Shown: positions 51,679 to 60,001 of the stretch, piece by piece
Numbering within the stretch: position 1 is the stretch's first letter
How the letters are laid out: every line of letters begins with the position of its first letter
Assembly: GCF_003363155.1 (NCBI RefSeq)
Contig: NZ_QRBE01000002.1
Location: forward strand, 1 to 64,000
Reading direction: 5' to 3'
DNA from: Dyella monticola
GTDB lineage: Bacteria; Pseudomonadota; Gammaproteobacteria; Xanthomonadales; Rhodanobacteraceae
Length of the DNA: 64,000 nt
Notes under the pieces: model-generated
The model's database searches: none
What the model was told of the DNA's origin: nothing
What the model saw: the letters and a program-made list of their open reading frames with translations, nothing else
Position numbers and translations under genes: made by a program

Positions 51679-53358
51679 ATGACACCCCTGGTTATTGGCG
51701 TCACGAGTCACCGCAACATCGCGACCTCCGAGGTAGCGCCGATTCGCGAACGCGTACGCGCATTTCTGGCGCAGCTCAAAAGCGAGTTTCCATCCTTGCC
51801 GCTGGTTGTGCTCTCCGCGCTGGCGGAAGGTGGGGATCAGCTCTTCGCCGCCGAAGCATTGGCAACGGGCGCCCGCCTGGTGGTGCCTCTACCACTGCCG
51901 AAGGAGATGTACGTCGAGGACTTTGCCGATCGTGCGGTTCGCGCACAGTTCGAGGAGCTGCTGCAACGGGCCGATGTGATCCGCCTGCCGCTGCTGAAGA
52001 GCCAATCGAGGGAGGAGCTGCAGCATCATGGCGAGGCGCGAAACCGCCAATATGCAAAGGCGGGGGTGTTCATCGCCAGCCACGCACATATTCTCGTCGC
52101 CATTTGGGATGGCAAAGATTTGGGGCGGCTTGGTGGAACCGGACAGATCGTCAAGTATTACCTCCACGGTTCATTGCCTGGCATCACCGAACGCTCTCGC
52201 CAGGCGCGGCACATTCTCAGCGGCGGCGACGAACATCTGCTCTATCACATCGTTTGTTCGCGCGAAGGTGAAAACGGCGCGGTTGCTCAGGGGTTGAGCC
52301 CTTTGCAGGCACTCTGGCGCACAGGAGACGACATATCGCCAAACAAGCGTATGCCGCAAGAATTCGAGCTGATGATTCAACACATGGTCGAATTCAACGG
52401 CGACTGCGCCAAGTACATCGAACAGATCGACGCGTCGGATGCCTTTGCAATCGCCGACAAGAGCGCGATTCATGACATAGACCATCTATTTCGATCCGCC
52501 GATTGGCTGGCCTTGCATTTCCAGAAGCGAGTCCTGCTTGCACTGCGCATCACGTTCTCGCTCGCAGCGCTCATGGGCATTGCATTTACGCTCTATGCCC
52601 ACCTCACCCAGGAAGACAACATGATCTATTTCTTCCTGCTGCTGTTCGCCTGCGGCGGACTGGTTGCCGCGCTTGCACACCGGCGCGAGTGGCATAGGAA
52701 ATATCTGGACTACCGTGCGTTGGCCGAAGGCTTGCGCGTCCAGCTTTATTGGCGGCGAGCAGGTATTTTGAAAGATACCGATCACGAGTTCGCGCATGAC
52801 AATTTCCTCCAAAAACAAAATGTCGAATTGGGTTGGATTCGAAATGTGATGCGCGCCATGGGCTTGCAGCCCGTCAAGAAACCCGAGCCTGATGCGCTCA
52901 CTGGCGTTATCAATGAATGGGTGGGGGAATCGGGCCGATCAGGGCAACTTCATTATTTCGAGAAAAAGACCGCCGATTGTGCAGGCCTGCATCACCTTAC
53001 GGAAATCATCGGATCCATCAGCCTATGGACGGGTATTTCCATCAGCGTATTTCTGGCCATGTTCGCGCTCAAATTGCCAGAAGCCATCAAGACGACATTG
53101 GTGATGATCATGGCCGTCTTTTCCATTGTGGCCGCTGTCCGCGAGGCGTATGCGTATCGCAAAGCCGACAAGGAACTGATCCGGCAATACCGTTTCATGC
53201 AGCGCATTTTCAGCGGGGCGCGCACCGCGTTGGACCGCACGAATGATCCGACCGAAAAACGCAGCATCCTCCGTTCGCTGGGCGATGCGGCACTGACCGA
53301 GCATGCAGAGTGGACACTGATGCGGCGGGAGCGGCAGGTCGAGCACAGTAAGTTTTGA
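51679..53358 (+). CDS. SLOG-domain protein with four membrane helices (SLATT-like)
   Basis: About 559 residues from the ATG at 51679 (AGAGG upstream); the frame is open back to 51397 without coding character. Residues 1-165 are a Rossmann-like SLOG fold: LVIGVTSHRNI, VVLSALAEGGDQLFAAEALATGARLVVPLPLP, HAHILVAIWDGKDLGRLGGTGQIVKYYL (nucleotide-binding loops). Then a helical linker, two membrane helices (285-308, 314-333), a cytoplasmic coiled region, two more helices (442-465, 471-488) and a basic tail, the layout of DUF4231/SLATT membrane effectors. Likely senses a nucleotide-derived signal and acts on the membrane; partner of the TIR gene by position. Confidence 0.85.
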   Translation: MTPLVIGVTSHRNIATSEVAPIRERVRAFLAQLKSEFPSLPLVVLSALAEGGDQLFAAEALATGARLVVPLPLPKEMYVEDFADRAVRAQFEELLQRADVIRLPLLKSQSREELQHHGEARNRQYAKAGVFIASHAHILVAIWDGKDLGRLGGTGQIVKYYLHGSLPGITERSRQARHILSGGDEHLLYHIVCSREGENGAVAQGLSPLQALWRTGDDISPNKRMPQEFELMIQHMVEFNGDCAKYIEQIDASDAFAIADKSAIHDIDHLFRSADWLALHFQKRVLLALRITFSLAALMGIAFTLYAHLTQEDNMIYFFLLLFACGGLVAALAHRREWHRKYLDYRALAEGLRVQLYWRRAGILKDTDHEFAHDNFLQKQNVELGWIRNVMRAMGLQPVKKPEPDALTGVINEWVGESGRSGQLHYFEKKTADCAGLHHLTEIIGSISLWTGISISVFLAMFALKLPEAIKTTLVMIMAVFSIVAAVREAYAYRKADKELIRQYRFMQRIFSGARTALDRTNDPTEKRSILRSLGDAALTEHAEWTLMRRERQVEHSKF

Positions 53359-53398
53359 TCGTGTTGTTGCAAGCATCGCATCCCGAGGAAGTCACCAG

Positions 53399-53437
53399 AA
53401 AAAGCCGCATGGATCGCCTCCGGTCGACCCATGCGGC
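53399..53437 (-). terminator. Rho-independent terminator of the beta-helix gene
   Basis: On the minus strand GCCGCATGG and CCATGCGGC (plus coordinates 53404-53412 and 53429-53437) form a 9-bp GC-rich stem with a 16-base loop, followed directly by TTTTT (53403-53399). Just downstream of the stop at 53446. Confidence 0.85.
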
Positions 53438-53445
53438 CTCGCGCG

Positions 53446-54627
53446 TTACTTCGGAGATATGATGTTGTTCGACTGCGTGATATTGGTCGCCGTCGGGGCG
53501 ATCTCAATGTCGCGCGGGGTCGTACTCTTCGAGAAAATCGACTTGCCGTGCGCGTAATACCACGCATCACCGTTATAGTTGATGGTGTTGTCGGCAAGCG
53601 TTACGTAGGTCGTGTCGACGGCCAGGTCCACACCGAACAGGTAGTTCTGGCTCAAGGTGCTGTCGGTGATGCTTACGTTTTTAGGACCGCCGGAATAGAC
53701 GCCAAAGCCCTTGTTGTTCTCGGCCGTGACTTTGTATAGCGTCAGGGCGTCCACGTTGTGGTGAAGCTCAAGGCCATTACCGTCATTGCCTGAGAGGTTG
53801 GTGTTTTCCAGGCGTATTTGCGAGGCCCAGCCTTGCGCTCGCGGTTCGATGTCGATGCCCGACTGCGGCGCCGTGCCGTTGGTGCCGGTGAACGTGCTGT
53901 TCACAACATAGACGCGATTGGAAGGTGTGATCGACATGCCCTGGCGTCGATTGTTTTTGGACGTGACGCGGTTGAGCGTTACGTTGGTGGCTTCCACCAT
54001 GCCTTTGCCTGAGCCGAGCGCGCCGATCAGCAGGCCGTCACCCCAGCAGTCCTGCACGGTGATGTCATGGACGTAGACATTGTCGGAAGACGAAATGTTG
54101 ATGCCGTAGCCCCATTCGCCGCCATTGTTGCCGTAATGGCTGTAGCGATCGCCAATGATGCCTCCGCCGACGATCTCGACGTTGTTGGCGTTCCAGACCT
54201 TCACAACCCAGTAGCGCCTGGCGTTGTTTCCGATCGCCTTGAGAGCGGCTCCGCTCGCCAGTGACAGGCGGGTGTGTGAGCGCAAGCTGATCCCGTCAAG
54301 CGCATTGATCATGTATGTGCCGTCCGGCACGTCGATCGTGCCACCGCTGGATGGCAGTGCATTGATGGCGGCCTGAATGGCCTTGGTGTCGTCCGTGGAG
54401 CCATTTCCCATGGCGCCGAAGTTGCGGACATTGAGGACGGTGGAGCCAATCGACACGCTAGGTGTCTGTGTCCACCAATTGGTTGCGAAAGCCGGAAACG
54501 TCACCATCGATAGTGCAAGCGACGCTGCGGATACCAACATTTTGCGGTTGAGTTTGTTCGCTATGGATACACCCTGATGCGGGAAGAAGTGCCCCTGTGC
54601 GCCTTTCAGCGCAGACCTATTTTTCAC
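53446..54627 (-). CDS. Secreted right-handed beta-helix protein (pectate-lyase-3 type)
   Basis: About 394 residues from the GTG at 54627. A signal peptide core MLVSAASLALSMVTFPAFA needs the basic stretch NKLNRK before it, so the ATG at 54540 is too short; a GTG at 54627 (AAAGAGG 11 bases upstream) or the TTG at 54693 are the options. The mature protein starts with SVLNVRNFGAMGNGSTDDTKAIQAAINAL, the Pectate_lyase_3 signature, and continues as beta-helix coils (NVTLNRVTSKNNRRQG, SQIRLENTNLSGNDGNGLELHHNV, NVSITDSTLSQNYLFG). Probably cleaves or binds an acidic polysaccharide. A clear terminator follows. Confidence 0.75.
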   Translation of the reverse strand: MKNRSALKGAQGHFFPHQGVSIANKLNRKMLVSAASLALSMVTFPAFATNWWTQTPSVSIGSTVLNVRNFGAMGNGSTDDTKAIQAAINALPSSGGTIDVPDGTYMINALDGISLRSHTRLSLASGAALKAIGNNARRYWVVKVWNANNVEIVGGGIIGDRYSHYGNNGGEWGYGINISSSDNVYVHDITVQDCWGDGLLIGALGSGKGMVEATNVTLNRVTSKNNRRQGMSITPSNRVYVVNSTFTGTNGTAPQSGIDIEPRAQGWASQIRLENTNLSGNDGNGLELHHNVDALTLYKVTAENNKGFGVYSGGPKNVSITDSTLSQNYLFGVDLAVDTTYVTLADNTINYNGDAWYYAHGKSIFSKSTTPRDIEIAPTATNITQSNNIISPK

Positions 54628-54803
54628 GTCTGAAAATGCCTCTTTGCTGTGGATGGCGGGACAAAGGTGCGTCATCCACGTGTGAAATTGCAAACGTGAA
54701 AGTTTGGGTTAGGTTCAAGTTTGTCAAATCACCGCATACGTATCGTGTTTTTTGTACAATGTGCCGCTGGAGCGGGGCGCTTTTTGTCTAAACTTCATCT
54801 ATG

Positions 54804-54931
54804 AATAGACGCCTATACGTCTATTAAGAAAATGGAATTGCGGCTTATGAAGGTCCTCAATAGGCTTTGAAATAACAAAGCCATCACCCCCTTTCTGGAA
54901 AGTTTGAGGCGAGTCGCCGTCAACGACTCGC
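54804..54931. other. Cluster of perfect stems in a gene-free gap
   Basis: Bases 54628-55055 hold no gene. Inside are: AATAGACG (54804-54811)/CGTCTATT (54818-54825); GGCTTTG (54863-54869)/CAAAGCC (54876-54882); CTTT/AAAG (54891-54894/54899-54902); and CGAGTCG (54910-54916)/CGACTCG (54924-54930). An outer stem CCTCAA (54855-54860)/TTGAGG (54904-54909) would enclose the second and third as a three-way junction. May be a structured leader of the beta-helix gene (minus strand), a small RNA, or stacked operators. Confidence 0.4.
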
Positions 54932-55055
54932 GCCCAGGCGGCACGGTCTGATGGGTGCGTGCCGTCCCTGCAACTTTGGCTCGCCGCACGTGTTGATCGC
55001 AGGCGTGTATCAGTGAATCAAAAGTGATGTTGCCACTTCAGAACACCGCCAGGGA

Positions 55056-55703
55056 CTAACGCTCGCGAATACTTTTCAAGTAGCCATATAACCCTGCGCG
55101 CGAAATGCTCATACGCTCGGCTACAACGGCGGGCGCGTTGCGGACATTCAACAACCCGGCCGCATCCAATTCGCTGATGAGCTGCCGCCGTGTGCCGGGG
55201 TCCATCAAGGGCGCGGCGACGCCTGCGCGTGCTTCGAAACTGCCGATGGCACGCTCAAGTGCCTGGCGCCAGTTGTCGTGGAAGAACGGCGCATGGGGTT
55301 CCAGCGATCCTGGCAGGAAGGCCAGCGATGCAACTTGTTCGCCAATGTGCTCCAGTGCCGACACATCAAAATTGATGCACATCATGGCCATCGGCCGCGC
55401 TTCATCGTCGCGAAGCGTGGCGGTAACCGAACGCAAGTTATGCCCATCGCGGTTGACTTTCCGGTAGGGGCCGATGACATCCCGTTTCAGCGTGGATTCG
55501 TCGAATCGATCATCCGCAGATGACTGGCCGACACGTCGCTTGGAGAAGGCATTGACGATGTAAGCGATCTGGTTGGTGGTCAGGTCATGGATCACTACTT
55601 CGACATGTGGCTTGAAGAGTGCAGCCACAGCATCGGCGACAGGGAAGAAACGGGTTAGCGCCGCGCGTTTTGTTTTTGCAGTTTTGGCCATGACGTTTGG
55701 CAT
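55056..55703 (-). CDS. YheO/DauR-type transcriptional regulator
   Basis: About 215 residues. N-terminal PAS-like YheO domain (VADAVAALFKPHVEVVIHDLTTNQIAYIVNAFSKRRVG ... GHNLRSVTATLRDDEARPMAMMCINFDVSALE) and C-terminal helix-turn-helix (RRQLISELDAAGLLNVRNAPAVVAERMSISRAGLYGYLKSIRE). Relatives control D-amino-acid or other catabolic genes. An in-frame ATG at 55691 is equally possible. Divergent from the M61 peptidase gene, which is its probable target. Confidence 0.88.
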   Translation of the reverse strand: MPNVMAKTAKTKRAALTRFFPVADAVAALFKPHVEVVIHDLTTNQIAYIVNAFSKRRVGQSSADDRFDESTLKRDVIGPYRKVNRDGHNLRSVTATLRDDEARPMAMMCINFDVSALEHIGEQVASLAFLPGSLEPHAPFFHDNWRQALERAIGSFEARAGVAAPLMDPGTRRQLISELDAAGLLNVRNAPAVVAERMSISRAGLYGYLKSIRER

Positions 55704-55736
55704 GGAGGAGCGAAGTTGCCTTGTTTTTACGCCAAC

Positions 55737-55753
55737 CTGGATATATTGTCCAG
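55737..55753. promoter_or_regulatory. Possible operator between the regulator and M61 gene
   Basis: CTGGA-TATATTG-TCCAG, imperfect only in its centre, lies 28 bp before the M61 gene start and 34 bp from the regulator start. A further GTCCAG half-site occurs at about 55766. By position a site for the YheO-type regulator. Confidence 0.4.
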
Positions 55754-55780
55754 ATTAAACACAAAGTCCAGGCACAACCA

Positions 55781-57745
55781 ATGAACGTTCCACGCATGGG
55801 CATTGACCGATACTTGCGCATTGGCTTGGCAACCATGGCGTTGTCCTTCTTGATGGCAGCGACCGCCACAGCACAGGTCGGTTCGGGACCGATCGCCAGC
55901 CCGTTGCCGCCACCGCCGCCCACACCCATGGATCGGCCGTTCCAGGGCACGATCGAACTGGCGGTCAATGCCACCGACACCGATCACCAGATTTTTTCCG
56001 TCCACGAGACAATCCCCGTTCAATCGTCGGGCGACATCGTTTTGTTGTATCCCGAATGGGAAACGGCCAGCCACGCGCCGACCGCCACAGTGACGGAGTT
56101 GGCGGGTTTGATGGTGCGCGTTGACGGCAAGCCGTCGGATTGGACGCGCGATCCGGTGGATATGCATGCCTTCCACATCGACGTACCGAAGGGCGCCAAA
56201 TCCATCGTGCTGGATTTTCAGTTTCTCGCGCCCGCGTCGGCCCACATGTTGCGGCCCGACATGGTTATCGTACCGTGGCAGCGCGTTTTGCTTTATCCGG
56301 CCGGCTGGTATGTGCGGGATATTCCCATCGCCGCGACGCTCGCGCTCCGGCACCGTCTGACACCTTACACGGCCCTGGCTTATTACGCGGTCGATGACGG
56401 TACGCTGCACTTCCGGCCTGTCACGCTGGAGCAATTGGTCGATGCGCCCGTCTATGCCGGCGCGTTTACACGTCGAATATTGCTCAACGACGATCCCACC
56501 AGGCCGGTGGCCCTGGATCTGTTGGCCGACGCGAACGCCGACCTTGCTGTGACTCCACCTGAGATCACGCGCATGAAAGCGCTCATCGCGCAGACTCTGA
56601 AAACGTTTGGTGCCCCGCCGTATCGCCACTACGATGGGATCGTCACGCTCAGCGATAGCCTATCACCCGACGGCAATGCTGGCGGCGTCGAACATCTGGA
56701 AGAAGGGGAGAACAATCTCCCCGCCAATTACTTCACCGATGCAGCCAAGCAGCTCAACAACCTCGACCTGATCGCGCACGAATTCGTCCATGCATGGAAC
56801 GGCCGCTGGCGCCAGCCGGCCAATTTGTGGTCGCCCACCTTCAATCAGCCGATCGGCGGATCGCTATTGTGGGTGTATGAAGGGCAGACTGAATTCTGGG
56901 GACGCGTGTTGGCTGCCCGCGCAGGCTTGCGCGATCGCCAGCAGACGCTGGACAAACTGGCGCTGGATGCCGCCACCGTCGCCAACCGTAGCGGGCGGCA
57001 CTGGAAAGACTTGCAAGACAGCACGAATGATGCGATCTACATGGCAAAGCATCATGTCGCGTGGCGCGATTGGCAGCGGCGCGAAGACTACTACCCCGAA
57101 GGGGTGCTGCTATGGCTGGACGTGGACGCACGGCTGCGCGAACTGAGCCACGGCCAACATGGTATGGACGATTTCTCGCGCGTTTTTTTTGTCAAAGACA
57201 GTGCACAAACGACACGAACCTACACTTTTCAGGATGTCTGTGATGCGCTGAATAAAGTGGCTGCGGATGATTGGGCGGCGTTCCTCGATCGGCATCTCCA
57301 CGCCCACAGCACGGATGAGGCGATTGCCGGCCTGGCGCGTGCGGGCTGGAAACTCGTGTACACCGCGACGCCCACCGAAACCTTCCGTCAGGATGAGGAA
57401 GAAGCCGGCGTGATCAATCTCGACTATTCGATCGGTCTGCAGGTCAGTGCGGATGGAGATATTCAGTCAGTTCGCTGGAACAGCCCCGCCTTCCGCGCGG
57501 GTTTGTCGCCGGGTTCTCACGTGGTCGAGGTGAATGGGCAACCCTTTTCGACACATGCGCTGTTGTCGGCGATCCAGTCGGGCGGATCGACACCGCTACA
57601 TATCCGCGGCGATATCAATGGGAACGAGCGCGTCGTCACCATCGACTATCGGGGAGGGTTGCGCTATCCCCATCTCGAACGTATCGCAGGTACGCCTGAC
57701 CGCCTTTCCGCTTTGCTCGACGGACGCGCTGGAGAGCACCCGTAA
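55781..57745 (+). CDS. M61-family metallopeptidase with PDZ domain
   Basis: About 654 residues from the ATG at 55781. A signal or anchor (IGLATMALSFLMAATATAQ) precedes the beta-rich N-terminal domain. The zinc site HEFVHAWN lies at residues 333-340 and the third ligand Glu probably in VYEGQTEFWG (367). A PDZ domain (INLDYSIGLQVSADGDIQSVRWNSPAFRAGLSPGSHVVEVNGQ, about 555-600) closes the chain. M61 enzymes are periplasmic glycyl-type aminopeptidases. Divergent from the YheO-type regulator. Confidence 0.9.
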   Translation: MNVPRMGIDRYLRIGLATMALSFLMAATATAQVGSGPIASPLPPPPPTPMDRPFQGTIELAVNATDTDHQIFSVHETIPVQSSGDIVLLYPEWETASHAPTATVTELAGLMVRVDGKPSDWTRDPVDMHAFHIDVPKGAKSIVLDFQFLAPASAHMLRPDMVIVPWQRVLLYPAGWYVRDIPIAATLALRHRLTPYTALAYYAVDDGTLHFRPVTLEQLVDAPVYAGAFTRRILLNDDPTRPVALDLLADANADLAVTPPEITRMKALIAQTLKTFGAPPYRHYDGIVTLSDSLSPDGNAGGVEHLEEGENNLPANYFTDAAKQLNNLDLIAHEFVHAWNGRWRQPANLWSPTFNQPIGGSLLWVYEGQTEFWGRVLAARAGLRDRQQTLDKLALDAATVANRSGRHWKDLQDSTNDAIYMAKHHVAWRDWQRREDYYPEGVLLWLDVDARLRELSHGQHGMDDFSRVFFVKDSAQTTRTYTFQDVCDALNKVAADDWAAFLDRHLHAHSTDEAIAGLARAGWKLVYTATPTETFRQDEEEAGVINLDYSIGLQVSADGDIQSVRWNSPAFRAGLSPGSHVVEVNGQPFSTHALLSAIQSGGSTPLHIRGDINGNERVVTIDYRGGLRYPHLERIAGTPDRLSALLDGRAGEHP

Positions 57746-57780
57746 CAGTCAACAGGTTGCTGTAACCTGCGGATACCCTG

Positions 57781-58644
57781 TTAGTGACCGAGCATCTGAA
57801 GGTGTTTCGCTTCGGTGATGTCGTCTGCAGGAAACATGCATTCGATGCGAATCTCCTGCGCACAGATCGTATGCGGTGTTCCCACCGTCGAAACCATCGA
57901 AAAATAGTTCATGACGATGCCATCCTTGGCGAAGCTCAAGGGGATCACGGGCGAACTCGGTGAGATGGCATGGGCGTTGGATGTCATCCACTCAGCCTTG
58001 ACGTCAGGGTAGGCATGGAGGGCGCGTAGCAACGCCTCGGTCTTTTCGTCCACGACACGTCCCACGGATTCGCGATGCACACGCTGGATCAGGCTATGCA
58101 CGGTCTGCTCCCAGTTGACCACGAATGGGCGCATGCCTGTGGGATCGAAGATGAGATGAAGCATGTTGCGCGGTTCGGGGCGCGTCGACATATCAATGAA
58201 GCAGTTGAAAAAACGTGGGGCGTCATCGTTGGTCATCAGGACATTCCAGTATCGGTCCATCACGATGGCAGGGAAGGGCGCGTGCTGATGCAGCATTCGC
58301 TGCAACGCTTTGCGAAGGCTGAGCATTTCCAGGGCTTCAAGTGGACTGTCTGAATAAATCGCCGCATAACCGGCGGCCTGCAGGAGCAGGTTTCGCTCCC
58401 GCAGTGGAATATCCAGTGCCTGGGCGATCTCGATCAGTGCCTGGCGGCTTGGGTTGCTTCGGCCGCTTTCAATAAAACTGATATGGCGTTGGGAAATGCC
58501 TGTATCCAGCGATATATCAAGTTGACTCTTCCCGCGCTTGCTACGCCAATGGCGCATCAATGGGCCCAGTTCGTTTTGAACGCCGCCTTGCGAGGAGTCT
58601 TTATGGAGTGCGGAGGCCATGATCGTGCCGTTGGTGATGGGCAT
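57781..58644 (-). CDS. XRE-family regulator with MmyB-like ligand-binding domain
   Basis: About 287 residues. Helix-turn-helix LGPLMRHWRSKRGKSQLDISLDTGISQRHISFIESGRSNPSRQALIEIAQALDIPLRERNLLLQAAGYAAIY at residues 27-97, followed by the MmyB-like PAS-fold (FPAIVMDRYWNVLMTNDDAPRFFNCFID ... NMLHLIFDPTGMRPFVVNWEQT). Such proteins often sit beside oxidoreductase or hydrolase genes and may bind fatty acids. Convergent with the M61 gene; a 6-bp hairpin CAGGTT/AACCTG at 57753-57769 lies between the two stops. Confidence 0.9.
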   Translation of the reverse strand: MPITNGTIMASALHKDSSQGGVQNELGPLMRHWRSKRGKSQLDISLDTGISQRHISFIESGRSNPSRQALIEIAQALDIPLRERNLLLQAAGYAAIYSDSPLEALEMLSLRKALQRMLHQHAPFPAIVMDRYWNVLMTNDDAPRFFNCFIDMSTRPEPRNMLHLIFDPTGMRPFVVNWEQTVHSLIQRVHRESVGRVVDEKTEALLRALHAYPDVKAEWMTSNAHAISPSSPVIPLSFAKDGIVMNYFSMVSTVGTPHTICAQEIRIECMFPADDITEAKHLQMLGH

Positions 58645-59095
58645 GGGGACACCTAGGATAATCCGATGATGAGTAGGGTGGTTGCCAGGATCGGTGCCTG
58701 CTGGACGGATCGCATGAGCTCCTCAATGAATGAGAGTGGGGAGCCTCGTCGCGAAAAAGGCGATCACGTGCGCCCTGCAGTCATGGACGTCATCACTGAA
58801 GGGACGGCAGGCGCTTATCAAGCACTCCAGGCGTGTGCGTGGAAGTCAGCTTCCAGCGGCGGCTCAGCCGCGTTGCCGGCGTAGTTCGTGATGGTCGATG
58901 CCGCGATCATCGCAAACACTTCCAGCGGGTGCTCAAAACCAAAGCCAGCCTCCAGGAACGTTTCCTTGCAGTTATTACTATGCAAAATGGCAGACGGTGC
59001 CTCAATTACCTGCTAGGTAATAGCTACAGGCGCGGAACGTTGGTCGATCCACGGCGAAGTGCTGTAATCGCAAATCGTAATAGGCTAGCTATCCC
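58645..59095. other. Gene-poor stretch with an operator-like palindrome
   Basis: 451 bp without a convincing gene; a 72-codon frame at 58666-58884 has no recognisable features. At 59005-59021 the exact palindrome ATTACCT-GCT-AGGTAAT lies 75 bp before the alpha/beta-hydrolase gene and looks like an operator. Confidence 0.4.
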
Positions 59096-60001
59096 ATGCT
59101 TGATTCCATGCACTCCGGTCGTCACAGCGGTTTTCGCCCCAAGTGTTCCGCCTGGGTAGTCGCGGCTGCGGCAATAACGCTGTTCTATTTTGCCTTCCCC
59201 GCAGCCCTTCTTCGTTGGAATCTCGACCGGCTGGTCTTTAGCGCATCGCCTGATGATCAAACACATGAAGACAAGAGGTTTGAGTGGGGGGTGGCACCGG
59301 GGACAACTATCGTGGTGCGCCGGTATGGCGAAGCAGGGCATTCCTGTGTCTTTTTCTTCCCAGGTCAGCACGGAGGGATCGCCGGCTATGAAAGAACGCT
59401 TTTCCCCTCTATACGTAGCCTTGGTGCGGACATCTATGCGATTTCATATCCCGGGCAGGATGGTGCCAGAGGCCAGTCTCGGATTGATCTCTTACCGGAC
59501 CAGGTTGCGTTAGCGATTTCACAAGTAAGCAAGCGCGGCCTTTGCAATGCGAGCCATAGCGTCTTCATCGGTCGATCGCTGGGTGCCACCGTTGCGCTTG
59601 TAGAAGCATCCCGGTTCAAACCTGAGGGGCTGCTCGCGGATGGGCTCGGGGCAGAACTGTCCCAGGTCATCCGCACCTGGATCGATCGCCACTGGTCACT
59701 GATCGGCTGGAAATTACTTCCCATCCGTACCCTGGTAGGAAGGCAAGACTTTTCGACCCCGTTACTTATTGAGAAAACTCCATCCATGCCTGTAGTGGTA
59801 TTTCAGGGAACCGCTGATGAGGTAACACCGTACGCGCTCGTGCAAAATTTGCCCGAAGGGCACCCTAATGTGTGCCTTATACCTGTGGTAAATGCGTCGC
59901 ATGAAAACGCATACCTCCTTGCACGCGACGCTTACATCGAAAATCTGCGCCTGATGCTTAAGGCGAATGCCGCTGCCGCCGCACATCCTTGCCGTCCGTG
60001 A
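59096..60001 (+). CDS. Membrane-anchored alpha/beta hydrolase
   Basis: About 301 residues. An N-terminal membrane segment (AWVVAAAAITLFYFAFPAALL) and an alpha/beta-hydrolase fold: CVFFFPGQHGG (oxyanion region), nucleophile Ser in FIGRSLGATVAL, Asp in GTADEVTP and His in NASHENAYLL. The nucleophile elbow reads G-R-S-L-G. Resembles FrsA/serine-aminopeptidase-like hydrolases. Its 3' end overlaps the convergent MFS gene by 44 bp. An in-frame ATG at 59108 is an alternative start. Confidence 0.8.
   Translation: MLDSMHSGRHSGFRPKCSAWVVAAAAITLFYFAFPAALLRWNLDRLVFSASPDDQTHEDKRFEWGVAPGTTIVVRRYGEAGHSCVFFFPGQHGGIAGYERTLFPSIRSLGADIYAISYPGQDGARGQSRIDLLPDQVALAISQVSKRGLCNASHSVFIGRSLGATVALVEASRFKPEGLLADGLGAELSQVIRTWIDRHWSLIGWKLLPIRTLVGRQDFSTPLLIEKTPSMPVVVFQGTADEVTPYALVQNLPEGHPNVCLIPVVNASHENAYLLARDAYIENLRLMLKANAAAAAHPCRP

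Noticed and set aside
49182-53358. Calling the TIR/SLOG pair a Thoeris system
   Set aside because: Thoeris ThsA has an NADase (SIR2) or other known effector and ThsB is a small TIR; here the TIR protein is membrane-bound with TPRs and the SLOG protein has four membrane helices, so only an analogy is claimed.
57753-57769. CAGGTT/AACCTG hairpin between the M61 and XRE genes as a terminator
   Set aside because: Only 6 bp with no T-run on either strand; too weak to list as a terminator.
58666-58884. A 72-codon plus-strand frame
   Set aside because: No domain, no hydrophobic segment and no good ribosome-binding site; noted only within the gene-poor stretch.
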